Counted from the first letter of the stretch, positions 1 through 8,931 are shown. The stretch is 20,000 bases of DNA from Lysobacterales bacterium (GCA_026196445.1 JAPHTE010000407.1:1-20000), one strand, 5' to 3'. Notes: generated from the sequence alone by a model not told the origin. A program made the numbers and translations.

Positions 1-10
1 AGTCCAGCGC

Positions 11-3000
11 TTACGGCCAATCAGGTATACGGCCCGGGGTCCAGGGTGCGCCTTCGTCCTGCAACTCTGCCTCCAGTGTTGCAAGATCGGCCGCGATGGA
101 TTTCAAATCTTGCAAGGCGCCCCGGAACTGTGTTTCCGCGATGGCGTAGGAATCCCTCAGGTTACCCGGCGCATCGGACTGGCTGTCCCAGTGTGAATAA
201 ACGATCGTACCGATCCGGTCGGAGATCGACATCGACACCTTTTCCGCCCGGCTGGCAATCGTGTTGTCACCGTTGAGCTTGACGTTGAGGTCCTGCATAC
301 GCGCATTTAACGCCCGCAGCGCCTGGGCCTGGGATTCATTGGCTGACGGTGTATCGTCGATGGCCTTGAGCAAGTGATCGATGCGGTTCTGAATCTCATC
401 CCGAGCCTCGTTGGCGCCCGTCACGGCGCGGTACAGGTCGTTGGTCTGCATCTGGAAATCGAGCAGAGCCTGGCGGTCGTTGGTGACCAGGCCACCCTCG
501 TACAGGGGCTTGAGAACGAAGGTCTGGCTGGAACCCAGTTCCGTCAACTGCCCCCCGACGCGCTTGGCCAGGCTGACGCTATAAGCACCCGGCAGGGCCA
601 TCGGGCCTTTCGGTGCGCTTTCCCACGGTGCGAAGTTTGAATCAGGGTTGAGGTTAACCGGGTCGGGCGCCGGGTAACGCATGTTCCAGGCGACGCGGTG
701 GAAACCCTTGTCGATGGGGCCGGTTAAACGTTGCACGACCTTGCCGGAAGCATCCTCTATTGTGACCACGATGGCAGGTGCTTCTTCACGGTCCTCACGA
801 CGAAGCTGGTCCCAACTCGGGTAAGGGGTGTCGCCGCCGTCCTTGGCAACATCCTGCTCGGCTTTTTGCCGCTGTTCTTCCAGCGACAGCAAACCCTCGG
901 ACAGGTAGTAGGAGAAAACCGCGCCATAAGGCGGGTTATCCGCGCTGTAGCGGCCCACACCCCAGTCACCCTTGCCACCCCAACCGCGCCGGTCGTCCGG
1001 GATGTACAACCACGTATCACGCACACCAAATAGGGTTGCCTCTGTCTTCAAAGTATCGCTGGAAGAACGCAGCGGTGAGTAGTCATCCAGGATATAGATG
1101 CCACGGCCGAAAGTGCCCACCACCAGGTCGCCTTCACGGCGCTGGATTTCCAGGTCACGCACAGCAATGGTTGGCAGCGATGTCAGTTCATTCCAGTTAG
1201 CGCCGCCGTCATTGCTGAAAAACAGGCCGAATTCGGTGCCCACGAACAACAGGTTCGCGTCCACGTGATCCTCGATAATGGTGTGCGCGGTGCCCCGTTC
1301 CGGCAGGTTGTTGCTGATCAGGATCCAGCTTTTGCCACGATTCTCAGTTTTCAACACATAGGGTTTGTAGTCGCCGCGCTTGTGGTTGTCGATGACGGCA
1401 TAGGCGACATCGGCGTCGTGGTGTGAGGCGATGACGTCTTCGACCAGCGACATGTCAGGTACGCCGCGGATGGTATCCACCTTGCTCCAGTTGCCGCCGC
1501 CGTCGCTGGTGACGTGGATCAGGCCATCGTCGGTGCCAGCGTAAATGAGCCCTTCAATGAGCGGGCTTTCATCCAGTGCGATCAGTGCACCGTAGGTCGA
1601 GGTCGAACTGTTCTTGGCGATCGAATCGACACTCCACACGCGGCCCATTACCTCAAGCTTGTTGCGGTCAATGCCGCGGCTCAGGTCACCGCTGACCGTG
1701 ACCCAGGTTTCACCGCGGTCATCGGAGCGGAACAGGCGTTCGGCGCCGTAGTACAACCGGTGGTTGTCGTGTGGCGATATGATCAACGGCGCGTTCCAGT
1801 TCCAATTGTAGTTCTTTTCATTGGCCCCGGGCATCGGAGTGATCTGCAGGCGCTCACCAGTCACGCGGTCGAAGCGCCCGAGGCTGCCATACTGGGCCTG
1901 CGCGTACACGATATTGGCGTCCTTGGGGTCGATCTGGGCCTTGAAGCCATCCCCGAACTGCGCAATCCACCAATCTACATTGGTGATACCGTCGGTGTAG
2001 GTATTACGGCTCGGCCCGCACAAGGTGAAGTTGTCCTGGGTGCCGGCGCAGACATTGTAAAAAGGCGTGTCGTTGTCCGGCGTGGCACGGTAGAACTGCG
2101 TGGCGGGCAGGTTGCGCACGTGACGCCACAGATCACCGCGGTCCCAGCTCTCATAGACACCGCCGTCACCACCGATATACAAGTGGTCGCTGTTATCCGG
2201 ATCTATCCACAACGCGTGGTCGTCCACGTGCCGGTGTTTGAACGAAATCCTGTTCCAGGTCTTGCCGGCGTCCTCGGAAACGTGGGTAAAGGTGTCGACC
2301 GAGTAAACACGGTCGGGGTTATTGGGGTCGACGTACAGCTCGTTGTAGTACTGCGGGCTGCTGGTCATGTGGTCGGATTGTTTATTCCAGCTATCGCCAA
2401 AGTCGGTGCTGCGGTAGACGCCCTGGTCCTCGTCATTGGCCTCGACGATCGCGTAGATGACGTTAGGCGCAGAGGGTGCTAAGGCCAGGCCAATACGGCC
2501 CAGGTCGCCGGAGGGTAAACCACCCTTGATTTTTTGCCAGGTGGCGCCGCCATCGGTGGATTTGTGCACGCCGCCGCCGGGACCGCCGTTGATCAACGTC
2601 CACACGTGGCGCCGCCGCTGGTAGCTGGAAGCGACGATTTCATCGGGATCGGCCGGGTTGATGACAAATTCGTTGATACCTGTATTTTCGTCAATATCAA
2701 GGATGCGTTTCCAACTGGCACCGCCATCGGTGGTGCGGTACAGGCCGCGGTCGCCACCGGCGTTCCACAACGGACCCTGGGCCGCCACGTACACGGTATC
2801 GCTGTCTTCGGGGTGAAAACGGATCATGGAAATGTGACCGGAGTCCTTCAGACCCATGTTTTTCCAGCTCTTGCCGCCGTCGACGGACTTGTATACGCCG
2901 TCGCCAAAGCCGACGCTGCGCTGGGCGTTATTCTCACCGGTGCCGACCCAGATGGTATTCGGATCTTTCGGATCCAACTCGACAACACCGATGGCGAATG

Positions 3001-3259
3001 AACCCTCGTTGTCAAATACCGGCTTCCAGGTAATACCGTTATTTTCGGTTTTCCACACACCGCCGCTGGCAAAGGAGACATAGAAGGTCTGCTTTTTGAG
3101 CGGGTGAAAGGCAAAATCGGAAACACGACCGGAGGTCAGCGCCGGGCCGATGTTGCGTAACGGGATACCCGCGAGCGGGTGTTCATCGGCAAGGGTCGTG
3201 ACTGGAAAAGGGGAAATGCCAAGGGCGAGAATGATACAAAACAGCTTGATACGCAGCAT
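11..3259 (-). CDS. Secreted VPS10/sortilin-like BNR-repeat beta-propeller protein
   Basis: Predicted secreted protein of 1082 aa, often labelled glycosyl hydrolase or sialidase-like in databases, but without proven enzymatic activity. Residues 1-24 form a signal peptide (basic MLRIK, hydrophobic core, cleavage near TLA-DE). From about residue 60 to 740 there are roughly ten Asp-box (BNR) motifs of the S/T-x-D-x-G-x-x-W type, such as KSVDGGKSW, RTTDGGASW, KSTDGGATW, RSTDFGDSW and RSDDRGETW, which mark beta-propeller blades as in VPS10/sortilin domains. After the propeller comes a beta-rich segment around residues 820-920 (VVTIEDASGKVVQRL, GFHRVAWNMRYP) and then a helical, probably coiled-coil C-terminus. 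The start is supported by AAAGGAA seven bases upstream (3267-3273, minus strand). It is divergent from the TolB-like/TPR gene, 130 bases apart. The family is clear; the substrate is unknown. A role in envelope or extracellular protein or peptide binding is inference. Confidence 0.88.
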   Translation of the reverse strand: MLRIKLFCIILALGISPFPVTTLADEHPLAGIPLRNIGPALTSGRVSDFAFHPLKKQTFYVSFASGGVWKTENNGITWKPVFDNEGSFAIGVVELDPKDPNTIWVGTGENNAQRSVGFGDGVYKSVDGGKSWKNMGLKDSGHISMIRFHPEDSDTVYVAAQGPLWNAGGDRGLYRTTDGGASWKRILDIDENTGINEFVINPADPDEIVASSYQRRRHVWTLINGGPGGGVHKSTDGGATWQKIKGGLPSGDLGRIGLALAPSAPNVIYAIVEANDEDQGVYRSTDFGDSWNKQSDHMTSSPQYYNELYVDPNNPDRVYSVDTFTHVSEDAGKTWNRISFKHRHVDDHALWIDPDNSDHLYIGGDGGVYESWDRGDLWRHVRNLPATQFYRATPDNDTPFYNVCAGTQDNFTLCGPSRNTYTDGITNVDWWIAQFGDGFKAQIDPKDANIVYAQAQYGSLGRFDRVTGERLQITPMPGANEKNYNWNWNAPLIISPHDNHRLYYGAERLFRSDDRGETWVTVSGDLSRGIDRNKLEVMGRVWSVDSIAKNSSTSTYGALIALDESPLIEGLIYAGTDDGLIHVTSDGGGNWSKVDTIRGVPDMSLVEDVIASHHDADVAYAVIDNHKRGDYKPYVLKTENRGKSWILISNNLPERGTAHTIIEDHVDANLLFVGTEFGLFFSNDGGANWNELTSLPTIAVRDLEIQRREGDLVVGTFGRGIYILDDYSPLRSSSDTLKTEATLFGVRDTWLYIPDDRRGWGGKGDWGVGRYSADNPPYGAVFSYYLSEGLLSLEEQRQKAEQDVAKDGGDTPYPSWDQLRREDREEAPAIVVTIEDASGKVVQRLTGPIDKGFHRVAWNMRYPAPDPVNLNPDSNFAPWESAPKGPMALPGAYSVSLAKRVGGQLTELGSSQTFVLKPLYEGGLVTNDRQALLDFQMQTNDLYRAVTGANEARDEIQNRIDHLLKAIDDTPSANESQAQALRALNARMQDLNVKLNGDNTIASRAEKVSMSISDRIGTIVYSHWDSQSDAPGNLRDSYAIAETQFRGALQDLKSIAADLATLEAELQDEGAPWTPGRIPDWP

Positions 3260-3389
3260 GGTTGAGTTCCTTTGGGGACAAGGTTTTTATTTTACGCAAA
3301 AGACGACGGGTGCGCATACGCTTGAACAGAGAGTTACGTACTTACCATCAAAAACAATTCCGGTGTATCGTAGTTCACAGGTAAGCACC

Positions 3390-4964
3390 ATGAATGAAAC
3401 ACGAACCAAGACCATCTGGTCGCGGCTGAAAAAGCGCAATGTCCTGAAAGTCGCGTTGACGTATTCTGTCGTGGCCGCGATCCTTTTGCTGGCGGGCGGA
3501 CCGGTTTCGCGGTGGTTGGGTATGAACGGCTGGTCAACCAAGCTGGCGGCAGGAATGGTCATTCTCGGGCTTCCAATCGCGTTAGCCCTTTCCTGGTTTT
3601 ATGAAATCACCCCCTGGGGGTTGCGCAGAAATTCGGCCGGTCATATTGAATCCACCAACCAGGGCGAGGACGATGAGACGAACGCGCCCAGCATCGCAGT
3701 GCTGCCTTTCAAAGACACGAGCGAACAAGGTGACAAGGGATACTTCTGCGAGGGACTTGCCGAGGAAATCCTGACCGCATTGAGCAGGTATACACAGTTG
3801 CGGGTGACTTCCCGGGCGATGTCTTTCCAGTTTGGCAGTGATCGGGCGGGGTTTGAAGAAATTGGCAGGAAACTGAAGGCGCAGACCTTTTTATCGGGCA
3901 GCGTGGATAAATCCGGTGACCAGTTGCGGGTGCAGGCGCAACTCGTCAATACAGGTGCAGGAGCTGTCCTGTGGTCCAGCGAATACGCGGGGTTGCTCGA
4001 CGATATTTTTGACATCCATGATGATATCGTGAACTCGGTTGCCCGCATCCTGGGCGTCACCATTGACAGTGATTATCATGTCATACGCCACCCCGTGAAC
4101 CCGAAAGCCTATGACTTTTTTCTCCGCGGCCTGAGTTACTTTGCCCGGCACACGACCCAGGACAATGTCTATGCGCGGCAGATGTTCAAGCAGGCGATTG
4201 AAATCGAACCGGAGTACGGGCGCGCCTGGTCCAATGTCGCTTATTCTCACGGTATTGAGTACATGTATTTCAATGCCAGTAATATTAATCTCGCCGAAGC
4301 GGCCCGCGCCAGCGAACGGGCGCTTGAACTCGCACCAAACCTGACCAGTTCTCACATTTCATCCGGAATTGTCTGTTGTATGAACCGTGACTACAGGAAG
4401 GCCCAAGCCGAGTTTGAGAATGCGATCCGCTTGAACCCAAAGAAATTCGAAGCCTGGTATTTCTTTGGCCGCACCAAGGTGCACGAAGGTGATCTCGAAC
4501 GGGCACTGAAGCTGTTCGAGCGTGCCTCAAGGCTGCGCCCGGAAGACTTCCAGAGCGTGTTGTTGCAAGCCCAGTTGTTTATCAGCCGGAATCAGAAGAG
4601 CAAGGCCATCGAGGTAACACTCGAGGGTATCAAGCGGGTCCGTGCTGCACTGGAGTTGAATTCCTCGAACAACCGTGCCCTGAACATGGGGGCTTTTGCC
4701 CTGTTGCGGCTGGGTGAGGCACAGGAAGCGGAGCAATGGATGACGCGTTCACTGGAAAACGCACCGATGGATTCCATTATCCAGTATAACGGAGCCTGTT
4801 TTTATTCATTGGTGGGAGAGGCTGAACGGGCCCTGGATTGCCTGGAAAACTGCTTGATCAAGGTTGGCAACATCAACCGTGAATGGTTGATGCATGATTC
4901 CGATATGGACAATATCCGCAATCACCCCAGATTTGCTGAGATCATCCGGACCTTCCCCGACTGA
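3390..4964 (+). CDS. TolB-like/TPR-repeat inner-membrane protein
   Basis: Protein of 524 aa. A basic N-terminus (residues 1-20, rich in Lys/Arg) is followed by two predicted membrane helices (about 21-36 and 52-71) and then WFYEITPWGLRR, a sequence typical of this family. Residues about 100-222 match the FlgO/TolB-like N-terminal fold (PSIAVLPFKDTSEQGDKGYFCEGLAEEI, later FLSGSVDKSGDQLRVQAQLV and DIFDIHDDI). Residues about 240-520 contain tetratricopeptide repeats (KQAIEIEPEYGRAWSNVAY, FENAIRLNPKKFEAWYFFGRTKVHEGDLERALKLFERA). Relatives often carry an N-terminal winged-helix or adenylate-cyclase domain and are annotated as cyclases; neither domain is present here. I start it at ATG 3390, preceded by a weak ACAGGTAAG; the open frame runs upstream to 3150, but that part lies antisense over the neighbouring signal peptide. 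A scaffolding or sensing role at the membrane is inference. Confidence 0.85.
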   Translation: MNETRTKTIWSRLKKRNVLKVALTYSVVAAILLLAGGPVSRWLGMNGWSTKLAAGMVILGLPIALALSWFYEITPWGLRRNSAGHIESTNQGEDDETNAPSIAVLPFKDTSEQGDKGYFCEGLAEEILTALSRYTQLRVTSRAMSFQFGSDRAGFEEIGRKLKAQTFLSGSVDKSGDQLRVQAQLVNTGAGAVLWSSEYAGLLDDIFDIHDDIVNSVARILGVTIDSDYHVIRHPVNPKAYDFFLRGLSYFARHTTQDNVYARQMFKQAIEIEPEYGRAWSNVAYSHGIEYMYFNASNINLAEAARASERALELAPNLTSSHISSGIVCCMNRDYRKAQAEFENAIRLNPKKFEAWYFFGRTKVHEGDLERALKLFERASRLRPEDFQSVLLQAQLFISRNQKSKAIEVTLEGIKRVRAALELNSSNNRALNMGAFALLRLGEAQEAEQWMTRSLENAPMDSIIQYNGACFYSLVGEAERALDCLENCLIKVGNINREWLMHDSDMDNIRNHPRFAEIIRTFPD

Positions 4965-5012
4965 TAGCCCGGTTTATTGCTTTTCAACCATCCCCGGGCA
5001 AGCAGGCGCTGG

Positions 5013-5032
5013 CTCGGGAATTCCTTCCCGAG
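5013..5032 (+). promoter_or_regulatory. Perfect 8-bp hairpin abutting the zinc-peptidase Shine-Dalgarno
   Basis: CTCGGGAA (5013-5020) and TTCCCGAG (5025-5032) are perfect inverted repeats around a TTCC loop. GAGAGG, the likely Shine-Dalgarno of the downstream gene (5032-5037), begins on the last base of the hairpin. No T-run follows on either strand, so it is not a standard intrinsic terminator. A role in translation, mRNA processing or stability is inference. Confidence 0.4.
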
Positions 5033-5049
5033 AGAGGTATGATTACGCA

Positions 5050-5733
5050 ATGCACCTTTTATTTGTCATCTTGTTGCTATTGGCACTGATTTTTGGGCCC
5101 GGTTGGTGGGTGCGAAATGTAATGGCCCGTTACGCCAAACCGGAGGACCGTTACGAAGGCACGGGTGGTGAGTTGGCGCGTTACCTGCTCGACCAACTTG
5201 GCTTACAACAGGTCGGAGTGGAAGAAACCAGCGACGGCGATCACTATGACCCAACGCAGAAAAAAGTCCGACTTACACCCGACAACCTTAACGGGCGTTC
5301 CCTGACCGCCATTACCGTGGCGGCACACGAAGTCGGCCATGCTCTACAGGACGCCAATGATTTTGCTCCACTGAGGTTGCGCACACAATTGCTCAAACTG
5401 GCCAGGCCGTTGGAGCGCGTGGGTGCGGGAATCCTGATGGCAGCGCCACTGCTCGGTGTACTGACACGTGTCCCGCTGATCAGTGTCGCTATGGTAGTGG
5501 GGGGATTACTCAGCCTGGGCACGACCACGCTGGTGCATGCATTGACTTTACCAACGGAGCTGGACGCCAGTTTTTCCCGCGCACTGCCAATGCTGGAAAA
5601 AGGTGAAATTCTCAAGCCGGTCGATGTCCCGCATGCGCGGCGTCTGCTGAAAGCAGCGGCCCTGACCTATCTCGCCGCATCACTTGCCAGCCTGTTGAAT
5701 ATCGCCCGTTGGTGGACCCTGTTAAGACGTTAA
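5050..5733 (+). CDS. Membrane zinc metallopeptidase (Zn_peptidase_2 / YugP family)
   Basis: Protein of 227 aa, the usual length for the YugP/PF04298 family of membrane-embedded neutral zinc peptidases. Residues 3-22 form an N-terminal membrane helix. ELARYLLDQLGL is the conserved N-terminal helix and YDPTQKKVRLTPDNLNGRSLTAITVAAHEVGHALQ contains the HEVGH zinc motif at residues 93-97; the probable third ligand is Glu170 in LPTELDAS. Two or three more hydrophobic helices lie at about 124-163 and 200-218. The start at ATG 5050 is supported by GAGAGG 12 bases upstream and by the start of the membrane helix; the open frame upstream to 4894 overlaps the TPR gene and is not used. It lies 85 bases after the TPR gene on the same strand and may be co-transcribed. 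The substrate is unknown. Confidence 0.88.
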   Translation: MHLLFVILLLLALIFGPGWWVRNVMARYAKPEDRYEGTGGELARYLLDQLGLQQVGVEETSDGDHYDPTQKKVRLTPDNLNGRSLTAITVAAHEVGHALQDANDFAPLRLRTQLLKLARPLERVGAGILMAAPLLGVLTRVPLISVAMVVGGLLSLGTTTLVHALTLPTELDASFSRALPMLEKGEILKPVDVPHARRLLKAAALTYLAASLASLLNIARWWTLLRR

Positions 5734-5734
5734 A

Positions 5735-7513
5735 TCAGAGCGGCCAGACCCACAGGATCATCGGCACACCGGTAACGATGACCAGGATTTCCAGGGGTAG
5801 GCCCATGCGCCAGTAGTCACCAAAACGATATCCTCCGGGGCCGAGGATCAACGTATTGTTTTTATGGCCGATGGGCGTCAGGAACGCGCAGCTCGCTGCC
5901 ACCGCTACCGCCATCAGGAACGGATCCGGGTTTACACCCAGCGTATTGGCAATGCTGAGCGCAATGGGTGCCGCGATAACCGCCGTGGCGACATTGTTCA
6001 TCACGTCCGACAGGGTCATCGTGACCATCATCAGTATGACGAGCACCGTGGCTGGGGAAAGCTGCGAAGTCGTATCAACGATCGCATTTGCTATCAGGCT
6101 GGTTCCGCCGCTGGTCTCCAGTGCGATGCCGATGGGAATCATCGAGCCCAGCAATACGATGACCGACCATTCAACGGATTCATATAACTGCCGCAAAGGT
6201 ATTATTCCGGTCAGCACCATCAACACCACCGCAAGACCCAGGGCGACGGGCAAATACACGACACCAAAACTGGCCAGCAATACGGCGCCTGCGAAAATCA
6301 GCACCGCCAAACCGGCTTTTCTACGTTGCGTGACCTGCAAGCCACGCTCTGCCAGGGGCAGACAACCCAACCAGTTGGATATGTCCTCCAACTCGTCATT
6401 GTTACCGAGCAATAAAAGGATATCACCGGCCAGGATATCCAGTTCCTGCACGCGCTTGGAAACGCGCTTACCACGACGTGATACGCCGAGCAAGGTAACA
6501 CCATGACGGTACATAAGACGTAGTGAGCGGGCGGAGCGGCCTTCGATACGGGCACCTTGTGGCACCACGACCTCGAGCAACGCCGTGTCGCTGGAAGCGA
6601 GTACGCCGCCTTCGGCGTTTCTCTTGCCGGCGTACTGAAGTTTGAGCGCTCCAACGATACCTTCGATCCCATCCGGTGCAGCTTTTAGCATCAACACATC
6701 GTTCTTGCGTATTTCAACACGTCGGGCCATACCCGGTTGACGTTGGCCGCGTCTGACCAGGCCAACGATTTCAGCCTCATTCTCGCGGGCGATATCGTCA
6801 AGGTCCCGTACTTTTTGACCAATGGCGACCGAGCTTTCCGGTACCGTGACTTCGGCCAGATAATCTTCCAGCGCCGACAGTTCCTTGATACTGTTATGCT
6901 CGCCCCGTGCAACCGGGATAAGGCGCCACCCGATCAGTGCGACATAGGCAACACCCACCAGGGCCACAGCGAGGCCAACCGGCGCAAAATCAAACATCGC
7001 ATACGGTTCACCCAGAACACTGTTGCGGTATTCGGCGATCACGATGTTGGGTGGTGTGCCGATCAGTGTAATCATACCTCCCAGGATCGACGCAAAAGAG
7101 AGCGGCATCAGGCTCAGTGCCGGGCTGCGTTTGGCCTTGGCCGCTGCTTGCATGTCCAGCGGCATCAGCAACGCCAGCGCAGCCACGTTGTTCATCAGGG
7201 CAGAAAGCGCTGCGGCAAAACCCGCCATGATACCGATATGCGCGCCAAGCTTTCGTGACGCGTCCAGCATGTAACGTGACAAAAACTCAATGACCCCGGA
7301 GTTGGACAATCCGCGGCTTACGATAAGCACCAGGGCGACCACCACCACGGCAGGATGTCCGAAACCTGAAAATACTTCCGCGCCGGGAATCACGCCGGTG
7401 AATGCGGCAATCAACAGGGCTGCAAACGCGACCAGATCATAACGCCAGCGCCCCCAGATCAGGAACACAAAAACAAAAAACAACAATGTAAAAAGTATGC
7501 CTTGATCCGTCAT
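5735..7513 (-). CDS. SLC13-family (DASS) transporter with two RCK_C domains
   Basis: Inner-membrane anion/Na+ symporter of 592 aa. It has two halves of transmembrane helices, each with the family's Asn-rich hairpin motif: SALMNNVAAL (104-113) with IGTPPNIVIA (151-160), and near the C-terminus SDVMNNVATA with a GHKNNTLILGPGG stretch. Between the halves, residues about 220-295 and 312-385 form two TrkA-C/RCK_C regulatory domains (EIVGLVRRGQ, DVLMLKA; GVTLLGVSRRG, DILLLLGNNDEL). This arrangement is typical of bacterial SLC13 permeases often annotated for sulfate or dicarboxylates; the substrate cannot be read from the sequence. The start has no strong Shine-Dalgarno, but residues 1-20 are the expected first membrane helix. 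Its stop is one base from the stop of the convergent zinc peptidase, with no terminator between. Confidence 0.9.
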   Translation of the reverse strand: MTDQGILFTLLFFVFVFLIWGRWRYDLVAFAALLIAAFTGVIPGAEVFSGFGHPAVVVVALVLIVSRGLSNSGVIEFLSRYMLDASRKLGAHIGIMAGFAAALSALMNNVAALALLMPLDMQAAAKAKRSPALSLMPLSFASILGGMITLIGTPPNIVIAEYRNSVLGEPYAMFDFAPVGLAVALVGVAYVALIGWRLIPVARGEHNSIKELSALEDYLAEVTVPESSVAIGQKVRDLDDIARENEAEIVGLVRRGQRQPGMARRVEIRKNDVLMLKAAPDGIEGIVGALKLQYAGKRNAEGGVLASSDTALLEVVVPQGARIEGRSARSLRLMYRHGVTLLGVSRRGKRVSKRVQELDILAGDILLLLGNNDELEDISNWLGCLPLAERGLQVTQRRKAGLAVLIFAGAVLLASFGVVYLPVALGLAVVLMVLTGIIPLRQLYESVEWSVIVLLGSMIPIGIALETSGGTSLIANAIVDTTSQLSPATVLVILMMVTMTLSDVMNNVATAVIAAPIALSIANTLGVNPDPFLMAVAVAASCAFLTPIGHKNNTLILGPGGYRFGDYWRMGLPLEILVIVTGVPMILWVWPL

Positions 7514-7601
7514 GTTTACGCCCGACTCATTGAACTCATCAGGTGCTAGCCTACTCCATTTACTATAATTATTTCAGGAACCCATAGTGCGTTCTGCAAT
7601 C

Positions 7602-7610
7602 TGCGATAAT
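7602..7610 (+). promoter_or_regulatory. Candidate extended -10 promoter for the small secreted protein gene
   Basis: TGCGATAAT is an extended -10 element (TGn plus GATAAT), which would start transcription about 25 bases before ATG 7642. No convincing -35 is seen. A perfect TATAAT also occurs at 7564-7569 without a suitable -35. The 128-base region is the divergent spacer shared with the SLC13 gene. Confidence 0.3.
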
Positions 7611-7641
7611 GTGACAGCCAACAGATAATTGGAGAATCAGC

Positions 7642-8043
7642 ATGAACAGATTCCTCGTCAGTTTTACTATTATTATCACACTGTGTTGTTTTTCATCCGC
7701 GGCTTACAGCAAGCAGTTGATCCGGGAGTTCAAAGGCTCGAGCAGCAAGACCACCGCCGAGTTCGAAGCCCGTGCGCCATGGATTATTGATTGGCGTGTA
7801 ACGGGGGATTACCCGGGGCAAATGGCCTTGAACGTAAACCTGGTCAAAGCGAAAACCGGTGAATACGCAGGCAAGGTCACCACCACCAAGTATGTCTCCG
7901 ACGGTGTCAGGTTGATTGATGAAAGCGGTACGTTCCAGTTCCAGGTGGATGCGACGCTGATCAGGGGGTGGACCTTGCGTGTTGAACAACTCACCCGCCA
8001 GGAGGCCGAACTTTACAAACCGAAAGAACCTTACCAGCGGTGA
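7642..8043 (+). CDS. Small secreted or periplasmic protein of unknown function
   Basis: Protein of 133 aa that I do not recognise. Residues 1-23 form a clear signal peptide: MNR, a hydrophobic core rich in Phe, Ile, Leu and Cys, and a probable cleavage after AYS before KQL. The mature part of about 110 residues appears beta-rich: FEARAPWIIDWRVTGDYPG, QMALNVNLVKAKTGEYAGKV, GTFQFQVDATLIRGWTLRVEQL. It has no Cys in the mature part, no membrane helix and no lipobox at the cleavage site. The start is supported by TTGGAG seven bases upstream. It is read divergently from the SLC13 gene, and the DUF3014 gene follows 99 bases downstream on the same strand, so the two could be co-transcribed. A small periplasmic beta-sandwich is an inference from the pattern only. 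Confidence 0.75.
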   Translation: MNRFLVSFTIIITLCCFSSAAYSKQLIREFKGSSSKTTAEFEARAPWIIDWRVTGDYPGQMALNVNLVKAKTGEYAGKVTTTKYVSDGVRLIDESGTFQFQVDATLIRGWTLRVEQLTRQEAELYKPKEPYQR

Positions 8044-8142
8044 ACCGCCAAAGTCCTTCCTGGTAGTGCGCAGTTGGGCGCTCGCATTGAACTGCCAATC
8101 GCGTGTTGCGGTCAAATTTGATACCCGGGAGTACTACAGGCA

Positions 8143-8931
8143 ATGACCATGAAAAAGACAGTTCCCTTCCTGTTGTTAATCATTCTTTTTGCCGCGGCTG
8201 CGTGGTATTCCCTGGTCCGTAAGCCTGACCCGGTACACGAGTTGCCGCCGCCGACCCTGTTACCCGCTACACCCAGCGACATTCAACAACCAGTGCCAGA
8301 GCCCGGTGACCAGCCAGCGGACGTCGAACCGCAACCAGTTCCGGAGCCGTTGCCAATGCTGAATGAAAGCGATACCGAGGTGATCGGCGCCATGGCGGAA
8401 TTGACCGGTGCGAACCCGTTGGCCGTTTACCTGGTCAAGGACCAGGTCATCAGCCGCATGGTAGCCACGATAGACAGCCTGGATGCCCGCCAGGTGCCAT
8501 TGCCTGCCAACCCCGTCAAACACCCGGAAGGGAAGTTTCTGACGACCGTTTCGGACGATAAGACCCTGCTGGCCCGGGAAAATTTTGACCGTTATGACGC
8601 CTATATCAGCCTGCTGCAGGTACTTGATGGTGAATCACTTCTGGGTTTTTACACTCGCTATTACCCGTTGCTGCAACAGGCCTGGGAGGAAAATGGCGGC
8701 CAAGGGGCTTTCAACGACCGTTTGCTGGATGTCATTGACCACCTGCTGGCCACGCCGGAGGTTGAGGGTGATATTTACCTGGTCAAACCGGAGGCCGTTT
8801 ACCTGTTTGAGGACCCGGACCTGGAAGCGCTGACTGCGGGTCAGAAAATCCTGCTGCGCATGGGGCCCGGCAACATGGCGGTGGTCAAGGCGAAACTCGC
8901 CGAAATCCGGGATATGTTGAATTCCGACTGA
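8143..8931 (+). CDS. DUF3014 domain protein, membrane-anchored
   Basis: Protein of 262 aa matching the DUF3014 family (PF11219) in layout and motifs. An N-terminal membrane anchor spans residues 5-24. A Pro/Glu-rich linker follows at about 28-72 (PPPTLLPATP, QQPVPEPGDQ, EPQPVPEPLP). The conserved domain covers about 75-260, with FDRYDAYISLLQVLDGESLLGFYTRYYPLLQQAW and a C-terminal QKILLRMGP segment. It would sit in the inner membrane with its domain in the periplasm; its function is unknown. Start choice: ATG 8143 has GGGAG 11 bases upstream, whereas the in-frame ATG at 8149 has ACAGG eight bases upstream, so the true start may be two codons later. The family call is fairly confident; any function would be a guess. 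Confidence 0.85.
   Translation: MTMKKTVPFLLLIILFAAAAWYSLVRKPDPVHELPPPTLLPATPSDIQQPVPEPGDQPADVEPQPVPEPLPMLNESDTEVIGAMAELTGANPLAVYLVKDQVISRMVATIDSLDARQVPLPANPVKHPEGKFLTTVSDDKTLLARENFDRYDAYISLLQVLDGESLLGFYTRYYPLLQQAWEENGGQGAFNDRLLDVIDHLLATPEVEGDIYLVKPEAVYLFEDPDLEALTAGQKILLRMGPGNMAVVKAKLAEIRDMLNSD

Noticed and set aside
1514..2482. A 322-codon plus-strand open frame inside the sortilin-like gene
   Set aside because: Antisense to well-defined Asp-box repeats, repetitive Val/Gly composition, no ribosome site: a shadow of the real gene.
3150..3389. In-frame upstream extension of the TPR gene
   Set aside because: It lies antisense over the neighbouring signal peptide and promoter region and does not fit the family N-terminus; ATG 3390 begins the basic segment and membrane helices.
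7564..7569. Perfect TATAAT hexamer as a strong promoter
   Set aside because: No -35 match at 16-18 bases on the plus strand; the extended -10 at 7602-7610 is a better fit for the downstream gene.
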